From Nitrososphaerota archaeon (GTDB lineage Archaea; Thermoproteota; Nitrososphaeria; Nitrososphaerales; JAPUIC01), in NCBI GenBank assembly GCA_027297425.1, contig JAPUIC010000034.1:1-5576 (forward strand): a stretch of DNA of 5,576 nucleotides, given 5' to 3'. Below, piece after piece: positions 1 to 4,988 of the stretch (its first letter is position 1; each line of letters opens with the position of its first letter). A program made the position numbers and the translations under genes. A model generated the notes under the pieces. The model worked only from the letters and a program-made list of their open reading frames with translations, searched no databases and had not been told where the DNA came from.

Positions 1-56
1 TTGTAGCGGTGTGGAACAAGGTGATGAACCTTGACCGGTTCGACCTCGCCACTTAA
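1..56 (+). CDS. katG: Catalase-peroxidase KatG, C-terminal end only (partial)
   Basis: Reading frame 3 enters from the left edge and encodes VAVWNKVMNLDRFDLAT before a TAA at 54-56. Catalase-peroxidases characteristically end in a segment of the form AAWxKVMNLDRFD, so this is the very C-terminus of KatG; everything upstream, including the haem and catalytic residues, lies outside the window. KatG is a cytoplasmic haem enzyme that dismutates H2O2 and has broad peroxidase activity. Its position beside a superoxide dismutase and that enzyme's maturation protease fits a peroxide-removal role. Only 17 residues are visible, so the family call rests on one short but distinctive motif. Whether the upstream gene is intact cannot be judged. 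Confidence 0.8.
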   Translation, partial: VAVWNKVMNLDRFDLAT

Positions 57-61
57 AAACT

Positions 62-410
62 CATGAAAGAATCCTAATGGCGGGCCTGGCAGGGCTCGGA
101 GCGAAAACGGCGCTGGAAGCGGATTCAAGATTGAAGCACCAGTGAATTGTCGTTTGAACGTTTTTCATACTCTGAGATTGGCGGAGATATCCCGCGAAAT
201 ATTCATTTTGGCGGCTATATTCACCTGAGGTATCTTTCCCTGTCAATGTTGCGATCTTTGGCTATGATTTTCAATAACCGTACCCCAATCAGTTTCGCAG
301 GAACCGTAGCGTAGACCTCGCCTTTGGTTACTGACTGAAAGGGTTCCGAATAGGACTAGTGAAAAGGTAGCGATTAACTCAGCGACCCATGCGCGAAGGT
401 TGATGGGCAT
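62..410 (-). pseudogene. Decayed aquaporin/glycerol-facilitator (MIP family) gene
   Basis: Read on the minus strand from an ATG at 410-408, the first codons contain LRAWVAELIATFSLVLFG, followed by TLSV. This matches the first helix of MIP-family channels (typically LRxxxAEFxGTFxLVxFGxGSV). The frame then loses similarity and stops at 245-243. Around 227-190 a garbled stretch sits where the first NPA loop would be (about codon 62). In another frame, 146-120 encodes FTGASILNP, resembling the second NPA loop (TGASMNPAR), but only about 25 codons further on instead of about 110. The picture is a channel gene with frameshifts and a large internal deletion. The N-terminal match is convincing; the NPA remnants are weaker. 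The remnant fills the interval between the converging katG and sodN genes, where no intact gene was found. Confidence 0.5.
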
Positions 411-457
411 TGAGACCCTACTTTCTGCTGAGAAGCTTCTTCACGATTAAGAGCTAT

Positions 458-976
458 CTATTTCGCCACTGGATAGACGAGCTCTCCTCCAGAAGCCTGG
501 AGCGAAGGCTGTTTTCTCACTTCTGCACCTTTGGTCTTCCAGAAGACTTCCGCAATCTTCTGTACTTCCGCCAAGAGACTCTCCGCGACAGCAAGGTTGA
601 CTTCTTGCCTTGTCTTGGAAGCGAGTTTCATTGCATTCCAGAACAGTTCATGAAGGTTTTTGTGTTGCTCCAAGTGTTCTGGCTTGAAATAGTCCCCCCA
701 AAGGATTCGCAGTTCGCTTTTGCATTTTTCTGCATGATCCTCTTTTACCTTAATGTACCTACTGAGCTTCGAATGGTATGCCTCAACCTCAGCTGGGGAG
801 GCGGCCGCAGAATGCTTAGGTAGCTCGCCTATCAACTGGTTCATTCGAATTACAGTAAGAGCAGCTATCTGAGCGTCATGAGGATCGTAAATTCCACAGG
901 GAATATCACAATGTGCCTCTGCGAGGTGGATCGGATAAATCAGGTTCATAATTCTTGAAGAGATTCCTCTATTCAT
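458..976 (-). CDS. sodN: Nickel-containing superoxide dismutase precursor (SodN)
   Basis: Converts superoxide to H2O2 and O2 using a nickel centre held by the N-terminal hook of the mature protein. The codons at 913-881 give HCDIPCGIYDP, the NiSOD hook: mature His1, Cys2 and Cys6 bind nickel, and Asp3 and Tyr9 are also present. Downstream LWGDYFKPEHLEQ and FWKTKG match the helical-bundle core. Cleavage is predicted after LAEA, just before His. The mature part is 151 residues, longer than the 117 of the Streptomyces enzyme, mainly through about 20 extra C-terminal residues. No Sec or Tat signal is evident, so it is probably cytoplasmic. The start is uncertain. The open frame extends to an ATG at 1045, but that would overlap the sodX start codon and leave no promoter room. 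ATG 976 lies about 29 nt from the CTTATAAG box and gives a 21-aa propeptide. ATGs at 985 and 949 are alternatives. The family call is very secure. Confidence 0.93.
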   Translation of the reverse strand: MNRGISSRIMNLIYPIHLAEAHCDIPCGIYDPHDAQIAALTVIRMNQLIGELPKHSAAASPAEVEAYHSKLSRYIKVKEDHAEKCKSELRILWGDYFKPEHLEQHKNLHELFWNAMKLASKTRQEVNLAVAESLLAEVQKIAEVFWKTKGAEVRKQPSLQASGGELVYPVAK

Positions 977-1001
977 CGTCTTCATTTCATGAGCTGTTCT
1001 G

Positions 1002-1009
1002 CTTATAAG
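1002..1009. promoter_or_regulatory. Palindromic TATA-like box between sodN and sodX
   Basis: CTTATAAG is a perfect 8-bp palindrome in the short A/T-rich gap between the divergent sodN and sodX genes. Its centre lies about 29 nt from the sodN ATG at 976 (leaderless start) on one side. On the other, a transcript starting about 27 nt away (near 1032) would just include the sodX ribosome-binding site at 1035. One box could therefore serve both directions. The assignment is by position and composition only. Confidence 0.4.
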
Positions 1010-1034
1010 ATTTAAGAACTTAAGGATAATGCGC

Positions 1035-1039
1035 GAGGT
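1035..1039 (+). promoter_or_regulatory. Shine-Dalgarno site deciding the TTG start of sodX
   Basis: GAGGT lies 5 nt before TTG 1045. An in-frame TAA at 1027-1029 excludes any start further upstream, and the next in-frame ATG falls inside the catalytic VSMEP motif, so this site supports TTG as the true start. Confidence 0.65.
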
Positions 1040-1044
1040 CACCA

Positions 1045-1482
1045 TTGAGGCGCATCTTCAGGATTCTTCTGACGATAGCAGGGTCAAGATTCAAAGTTCA
1101 TGGAGTTAGTATGGAGCCGAATTACACTAACGGTATGGTGCTCAGGGTAAGTAGCCTCTTGTACCGATTTAGGTCCCCCGCTCGTGGAGATGTAGTGGTA
1201 TTTAGGACATCTGGTACATCTAGATTCGAGCTGAAAAGGATAGTTGCTCTCGGGGAAGAAGAAATATCCTGGACGAAGGGTGGTACCATGGAAATAGATG
1301 GGAAACCATACAAGGAACAGTATGCCAAGATTGTGGACATGCCCGGAGATGAATTTACCAAGATCCTCTTGACTCGTGGGCAATTCTTTCTTCTTGGAGA
1401 CAACAGATTGCATAGCCGGGACTCGAGAGATTACGGCCCTATCGTCTCGTCCGAGATAATTGGAAAAGTGTTAGATTCCTAA
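1045..1482 (+). CDS. sodX: Signal-peptidase-like S26 protease, predicted NiSOD maturation protease (SodX)
   Basis: A 145-aa protein of the type I signal peptidase family (S26). Visible motifs are VSMEP with nucleophile Ser22, RGDVVVFR at 47-54, LKRIVALG with general-base Lys64, IDGKPY at 84-89, and LGDNRLHSRDSRDYGP at 117-132. The Ser/Lys dyad is the bacterial type rather than the Ser/His form of canonical archaeal signal peptidases. The N-terminus has only a short hydrophobic stretch (about residues 4-12) before the catalytic serine, so it lacks the full transmembrane anchor of LepB and may be soluble or peripherally attached. Small S26 proteases next to sodN are established as the family removing the NiSOD propeptide and exposing His1. 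Divergent adjacency to sodN makes that the likely substrate here. Start TTG is supported by a Shine-Dalgarno site. A general secretory peptidase is a less likely alternative. Confidence 0.88.
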   Translation: MRRIFRILLTIAGSRFKVHGVSMEPNYTNGMVLRVSSLLYRFRSPARGDVVVFRTSGTSRFELKRIVALGEEEISWTKGGTMEIDGKPYKEQYAKIVDMPGDEFTKILLTRGQFFLLGDNRLHSRDSRDYGPIVSSEIIGKVLDS

Positions 1483-1543
1483 TTAGATTCTTCATTCACA
1501 TAGCATGCAAACTTAAGACGATTGATTCACGATGAGCGAAGAA

Positions 1544-1641
1544 GCGGGGGTTGCCTAGCCAGGTCAACGGCGCGAGGCTTAGGTGGTTTTCAAAGAAACC
1601 TCGTCTCTCAGGAGTTCGTGGGTTCGAATCCCACCCCCCGC
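1544..1641 (+). tRNA. tRNA-Leu(UAG) with a 14-nt intron
   Basis: The acceptor stem pairs GCGGGGG (1544-1550) with CCCCCGC (1634-1640), followed by discriminator A1641; CCA is not encoded. The D stem is GCC/GGC (1553-1555/1569-1571). The anticodon stem is CGAGG/CCUCG (1573-1577/1599-1603). A long variable arm (CUC/GAG around a small loop) indicates a class II tRNA. The T arm is GUGGG-UUCGAAU-CCCAC. The anticodon loop is 21 nt rather than 7. Removing 1584-1597 leaves C-U-UAG-G-A with anticodon UAG at 1580-1582, which reads leucine CUN codons. It is transcribed in the same direction as the upstream sodX and the downstream CBS gene. Confidence 0.93.
1584..1597 (+). other. tRNA intron (position 37/38), removed by the archaeal splicing endonuclease
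   Basis: The 14-nt intron tggttttcaaagaa follows G37 of the tRNA. Loop bases 1578-1580 (CUU) pair with 1593-1595 (AAG), with an A-A mismatch completing a 4-bp central helix. This leaves two 3-nt bulges, 1582-1584 and 1596-1598, and cutting after the second base of each gives exactly these intron ends. The helix on the intron side is minimal (essentially G1585-C1591), so this is a relaxed bulge-helix-bulge motif. Confidence 0.8.
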
Positions 1642-1784
1642 ACTACGTAATGAGCACATTTCTATGCGTTCTAGATCGAGCCGGGTTCTATGCGACTCCT
1701 CTAAAATATCAAGAGTCTAAAGTCTGGTTACCCCTTGCATCGTTAATTCAGAAGAGCTAATAACGCTCAGATCGAAACATCTAA

Positions 1785-1806
1785 CAGGCCTTTAACGGAC
1801 GGCCTG
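1785..1806. other. GC-rich hairpin upstream of the CBS-domain gene
   Basis: CAGGCC (1785-1790) and GGCCTG (1801-1806) form a perfect 6-bp stem around a 10-nt loop. It is 37 nt before the start codon of the CBS gene. No T-run follows it, so it is not an obvious terminator. It could be a 5'-leader structure or an operator, or chance. Confidence 0.3.
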
Positions 1807-1843
1807 CAGAAAGAGTTATCAGACCTTCTTCATTAGTCTTCCC

Positions 1844-2284
1844 ATGCAAGGTCTAGTAAAAGAGATTCAACGAGAACCAAAATTCTCCATTGTTGTATCT
1901 GACTCAACCCGAATGAGTGATCTTGTTGAAACCATAGCTCGGTCTCCATATACCTCAATTTTTGTCGTCGATCGCGGAAAGAAATTCAAAGGGTTAGTAC
2001 TCCACGCAGATGTGATTGATTGGGCCAAGTTTCAACTTGGTGATTTGGACAAATTACGTGTTCTTCACAGCTTAGGGAAGCAGACTGTAAAAGATCAAAT
2101 CAGGAGGTACAGCGAACGAGCATTCGTTAAACCGGAGGATGATCTCATCAAGGCATTGGGGTGGATGCTCAGCAGCGGGCTAATCGTTGCCCCAGTGGTT
2201 AAAGGGAAAAAGTTAGTGGGGGAGGTAACCTTAGCAGGAATCCTTATCGCACTAACGCTCCGCAATCCTCCTCTAGGACCCTAA
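1844..2284 (+). CDS. Stand-alone CBS-domain pair protein
   Basis: A 146-aa protein consisting of little more than two CBS repeats, which usually fold together as a Bateman module binding adenine nucleotides such as AMP, ATP or S-adenosylmethionine. CBS1 is about residues 15-62, with the typical SIFVVDRGKKFKGLVLHADV strand-turn-strand. CBS2 is about 93-137, with AFVKPEDDLIKALGWMLSSG followed by KGKKLVGEVTLAGIL. A charged linker (63-92) separates them. No catalytic or DNA-binding domain is attached, so it probably acts as a ligand-sensing partner of another protein that cannot be named from here. ATG 1844 has no clear Shine-Dalgarno sequence, so a leaderless start is possible. The gene is flanked by the tRNA and a long non-coding stretch, giving no functional context. 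Confidence 0.85.
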   Translation: MQGLVKEIQREPKFSIVVSDSTRMSDLVETIARSPYTSIFVVDRGKKFKGLVLHADVIDWAKFQLGDLDKLRVLHSLGKQTVKDQIRRYSERAFVKPEDDLIKALGWMLSSGLIVAPVVKGKKLVGEVTLAGILIALTLRNPPLGP

Positions 2285-2406
2285 CTCCGGTTGACCAGAA
2301 TATGCGTTTGTAGAAATGGGTAGTGTTAACACGAATCTAAGTACCGATCAGCAAGTGGCGTAATCCCAATAATCCCAGGCCGTTTTCTGGAACCAAGATC
2401 CAAGGA

Positions 2407-2618
2407 CCGTCAATTCCCTCAAATAATCCGTCGAATGCCGTCAATTTCCATAGTTTCGTTAAAAAAATAATGTTGTTAGCCAACCGTTATCATACCAATA
2501 ACTGAACCTATTCAGCGACAATGTGGTCTAACATATTACGAACAAACAGTAACTTCCACAATATTGACGATAATGACGGTAAAGAACTGCCATTGTCCAT
2601 ATTTTGACGGCTTTGACG
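2407..2618. repeat. Cluster of TGACG/CGTCA boxes in opposing orientations
   Basis: CCGTCAA boxes begin at 2407 and 2438, with a variant CCGTCGA at 2428. In the opposite orientation TGACG occurs at 2565, 2574, 2605 and 2614. The right-hand boxes form two pairs with 9-bp spacing, and the pairs are 40 bp apart. The left-hand exact boxes are 31 bp apart, the same distance as from 2574 to 2605. Six exact 5-mers in about 210 bp of non-coding DNA is more than the roughly 0.4 expected by simple composition-free chance. They look like binding sites for a regulator of the downstream gene. Confidence 0.5.
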
Positions 2619-2697
2619 CGAATAACATCTGTTCGCTTTCTACTGAAAGTCTATGTATCTTTCAGCTATTTCGGGTTATCTCTATAGAATTTTCAAT

Positions 2698-2706
2698 AGA
2701 TATAAC
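2698..2706 (+). promoter_or_regulatory. TATA-like box for the HTH/coiled-coil gene
   Basis: AGATATAAC is centred about 29 nt before ATG 2731, the spacing expected when an archaeal transcript begins at the start codon. No Shine-Dalgarno sequence precedes that ATG, which fits a leaderless mRNA. Confidence 0.4.
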
Positions 2707-2730
2707 CTACTTCTGAGTAGTTATACTAAG

Positions 2731-4473
2731 ATGGGGACAATCACATACAAAAAGAAGGCTTGCGTAATCGGACATTACTTTCTGGGCAGCTCGAGAGATG
2801 AAACTAGTCGTGCGTGTGATGCTAGTACCGGAAGTGTCTCCACGATCTGGAAAGAACTCGAACAGACGATTGGCCCAGAAGGCAAAAGATCTCGAGAAAT
2901 GATAGTGGACCTAAGAAAAGATGGTCATAATATTCCCGAGGCCCTTCAAGGGTCGAAGATTGCCAGAAGCCTGACGCAATTAGGGGTTAACCTGAATGGA
3001 ATTGAATCATTTACCGATGGTCTCTACAAGAAATCAATTGAGAGAGGGAGGAGTCCAGAAGCGGTTGCTGAATCGGCCTGCAAGCTGATAGAGATCGAAG
3101 AAGAGTCGAAGTTGTCATATGAGAGTATTCTTCTGAAGATAAAGGAGGGCGCTGATACTCTTGCTAGAATCAAGCAAGAACTTGCGGATATCAAAATTCG
3201 TGTTATTCAGACAATGGAGGAGGAGCAGTCCGCCATAAAGGAGAAACACGCCACAAGAGTGAGCCTCGAGAGATATGTCAGAGTTAGAGAAGGATTGAAG
3301 CCGTTCGGTGTAGACATAGATTTGGAGACCGAAAAGGCTGCAAATATCTTTTCAAATCTGAAAGAACAGGACTATGATATTAAGAGACTGCTGCGGGAAG
3401 CAGGCAACCATAGATCGTTAGCTAAGGAAGATGGGGATCTCATTAAGAGTATTGAAACTCATTTGGTCAAAAATCAAGAATATTCATCGAGGCTCGACAA
3501 CAATAAGGAAATCTGCTCAGAGCTTGATATGGTTAAGAGGTTGGGCTTCACGACCGATTTCCTCAAGGAACTGGGCCAGACACTTCTCAGAATTGGTTCC
3601 GCCCGCAATCTTTCTCCCCATCAGATGATAGAGAAATTCCTCGGGGATCTTAAAGAATATGATGAGAAAGTCGGATACGGGTACCAGGTAGAAAAAGCAA
3701 ACTCCGAGCTAGAAACTGTCCAATCAGGATTGAAACTAGAAAATGCTAAGTTCAATGCATTGCTAAGTGATATGGTAGACACGAAGGAAGTCATCAGTTC
3801 CATAAAATCTCTCGGTAGGAGGGGGGTAAAGAAGGAATCCATAGTTAGCTGGGAAGAGGCACTTGCCAAAGGGGGAGTTACGCTAGACGACCTCAAAGGT
3901 GAAGTTGAGGATTATGGAAGTCTCAAGAAGGCTATCACTCATAATGAGAGCAAGCTCTCGCAGCTCGAAAGCGAAGAAAGAAGACGGAAGGCCACAATTG
4001 AGATTCTAAAGGAATCAGAGGTGGAGTTGCGTCAGTCAATGAAAATCCGAGAACAAGAATTGGTCGCTCGAATGCGGCGTCTTGAGAAAGAGGAATTAAG
4101 GATTGGTGAAAATGTAGTATCCGGGATCAAATCCCTGCGAGCCAACGGTTTGAAGAGCATCCAAAGGATAGAAGATGAGACAACCGCGAAGTTTGGTATT
4201 TGGAACACGCTGATGGATAGGATGGCGGAAGAGATGAAAGAATATGGATATGAGAAGGGCAAGATGGAAATCGTCAAGCCGATAATAGATCTCCTCCAGG
4301 GAGATGAGCTAGCGATAGATCCTCGTAAGCTCGAAGTTACGATGCTGCTAGTAATGGAAAGATACAGGCTCTGGATTGATAAGAGAAGAGACATCAATGA
4401 CGCATTCGTAAGTTCCAGTCTAGATTCTTTTCTTGGAGCCATGAGAGATAGGGGAAGGCAATTTGGTAATTGA
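2731..4473 (+). CDS. HTH-containing, modular coiled-coil protein of an uncharacterised archaeal family
   Basis: A 580-aa, highly charged, mostly helical protein with no enzymatic motif. Residues about 6-45 form a predicted helix-turn-helix (GHYFLGSSRDETSRAC, then STGSVSTIWKELE), like the recognition regions of homeodomain-like regulators. A compact helical module follows (about 77-125: RSLTQLGVNLNGIESF and RGRSPEAV), then long coiled coils broken by similar modules near DMVKRLGFTTDFLKELG and SLGRRGVKKESIVSWEEAL. The C-terminal part (about 490-580) is again helical. I recall this architecture as common in Thaumarchaeota, without known function. It suggests a DNA-binding, elongated scaffold, perhaps in chromosome organisation or regulation, but that is inference. 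ATG 2731 is preferred because the conserved HTH starts there and a TATA box is well placed; ATG 2653 would add 26 residues. The next gene follows or overlaps it closely. Confidence 0.8.
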   Translation: MGTITYKKKACVIGHYFLGSSRDETSRACDASTGSVSTIWKELEQTIGPEGKRSREMIVDLRKDGHNIPEALQGSKIARSLTQLGVNLNGIESFTDGLYKKSIERGRSPEAVAESACKLIEIEEESKLSYESILLKIKEGADTLARIKQELADIKIRVIQTMEEEQSAIKEKHATRVSLERYVRVREGLKPFGVDIDLETEKAANIFSNLKEQDYDIKRLLREAGNHRSLAKEDGDLIKSIETHLVKNQEYSSRLDNNKEICSELDMVKRLGFTTDFLKELGQTLLRIGSARNLSPHQMIEKFLGDLKEYDEKVGYGYQVEKANSELETVQSGLKLENAKFNALLSDMVDTKEVISSIKSLGRRGVKKESIVSWEEALAKGGVTLDDLKGEVEDYGSLKKAITHNESKLSQLESEERRRKATIEILKESEVELRQSMKIREQELVARMRRLEKEELRIGENVVSGIKSLRANGLKSIQRIEDETTAKFGIWNTLMDRMAEEMKEYGYEKGKMEIVKPIIDLLQGDELAIDPRKLEVTMLLVMERYRLWIDKRRDINDAFVSSSLDSFLGAMRDRGRQFGN

Positions 4474-4921
4474 GGCGGTCGAGTTGAGCATTAGACATCT
4501 GTTAGCATCCAGAGAATCACTGAAAAAAGCTGAAGTGACCCTACATTCTGACCTTGCCAAATACGTTAAGTTGACATTAGGTAAGAAGGTTGATGTGATA
4601 CTCACTGGTTCTGGTTGGACTGACATCCTCGTCAACGCTACAACCACGGGAATGCTACTGCTGGCACGGGCGAAGCCCTACGATCCAAATCTTAATCGGT
4701 TCGCGAAGAGTGCAAGGGGGATCATTGAGGAGGTCGAGACCAATGAGAGACAGGTAGCTAAGGTTGCAAGAGCCAGGGAATCTGAGATAGATGAACTGAG
4801 TACGACTGAACTCTTCCAACTCCTGGAAAGGCTGACCACCGAACCTGTTCAGGTTGTTCTTAATAGCGACTGGATCGAGAATCCCAAATCCTCTCCTGTT
4901 AATCATGATCCACGAAATTAG
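4463..4921 (+). CDS. Hypothetical protein, operon partner of the coiled-coil protein
   Basis: A 152-aa protein I do not recognise. The first half appears mixed alpha/beta: a helix rich in Lys and Leu (about 8-35), then GKKVDVILTGSGWTDILVNA (about 40-59) and a short hydrophobic helix, TTGMLLLARA. The second half is a charged helix (about 82-110: SARGIIEEVETNERQVAKVA) and a Leu-rich segment (STTELFQLLERL), ending in a polar tail. There is no signal peptide, membrane span or cysteine cluster. TTG 4463 lies inside the end of the upstream gene (11-nt overlap), with GGGGAAGG at 4451-4458 as a plausible Shine-Dalgarno site. TTG 4484, after GGCGG, is an alternative without overlap. Either way the pair is probably co-transcribed and translationally coupled, so it likely works with the coiled-coil protein. 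Confidence 0.75.
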   Translation: MVIEAVELSIRHLLASRESLKKAEVTLHSDLAKYVKLTLGKKVDVILTGSGWTDILVNATTTGMLLLARAKPYDPNLNRFAKSARGIIEEVETNERQVAKVARARESEIDELSTTELFQLLERLTTEPVQVVLNSDWIENPKSSPVNHDPRN

Positions 4922-4988
4922 AAAGGAAGTCGCTGGAACTCACTTTGATGACCACAGACTCTCTCAGATAATCGCTCTCCTTTCTTGA
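4905..4988 (+). CDS. Possible 27-aa linking ORF
   Basis: ATG 4905 opens a 27-codon frame beginning MIHEIRKEVAGTHFDD and ending in IIALLS. It overlaps the end of the preceding gene by 17 nt, and its TGA (4986-4988) overlaps the TTG at 4985 proposed for the zinc-ribbon gene. This gapless chain is what translational coupling would look like. There is no clear Shine-Dalgarno site and the ORF is short enough to be chance, so this is tentative. Confidence 0.25.
   Translation: MIHEIRKEVAGTHFDDHRLSQIIALLS

Larger units (their letters stand above)
2285..2730. other. Long non-coding, A/T-rich interval with repeated motifs
   Basis: About 440 bp between the CBS stop codon and the chosen start of the HTH/coiled-coil gene. 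I see no convincing ORF or RNA gene. It holds a tandem TAATCCCA pair (2361-2368 and 2370-2377), the TGACG/CGTCA cluster listed separately, an A-run at 2461-2467, and a TATA-like box near its right end. An in-frame ATG at 2653 would extend the downstream gene by 26 residues rich in Tyr, Ser and Leu. That stretch has no Shine-Dalgarno site and reads more like promoter DNA than protein. Confidence 0.6.

Noticed and set aside
69..126. GAATCC...GGATTC inverted repeat as a mobile-element end
   Set aside because: Only 6 bp, no flanking target duplication and no transposase; it falls within the decayed MIP gene.
61..246. 61-codon minus-strand frame downstream of the sodN stop
   Set aside because: It overlaps the MIP remnant and matches no family in its own frame; treated as part of the pseudogene.
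410..823. 137-codon plus-strand open frame opposite sodN
   Set aside because: It lies antisense to the unmistakable NiSOD coding sequence and encodes nothing recognisable.
1084..1413. Two minus-strand frames inside sodX
   Set aside because: Shadows of the sodX coding strand, which has all its S26 catalytic motifs intact.
1551..1760. 69-codon plus-strand frame
   Set aside because: Most of it is the tRNA-Leu gene read as protein.
2407..2618. CRISPR array
   Set aside because: The repeated unit is only 5-7 bp, occurs in both orientations, and lacks equal-length repeats and spacers.
2407..2618. Replication origin
   Set aside because: The A/T-rich stretch and repeats invited the idea, but I see no ORB-like element and no orc1/cdc6 gene nearby.
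3621..4442. Minus-strand frames rich in Ser and Leu inside the coiled-coil gene
   Set aside because: The Ser/Leu-rich composition is the expected antisense of Glu/Lys/Arg-rich coiled-coil coding DNA.
4942..4980. C/D box guide RNA starting at TTGATGA
   Set aside because: No properly placed D box (CTGA) follows within a normal guide-RNA length.
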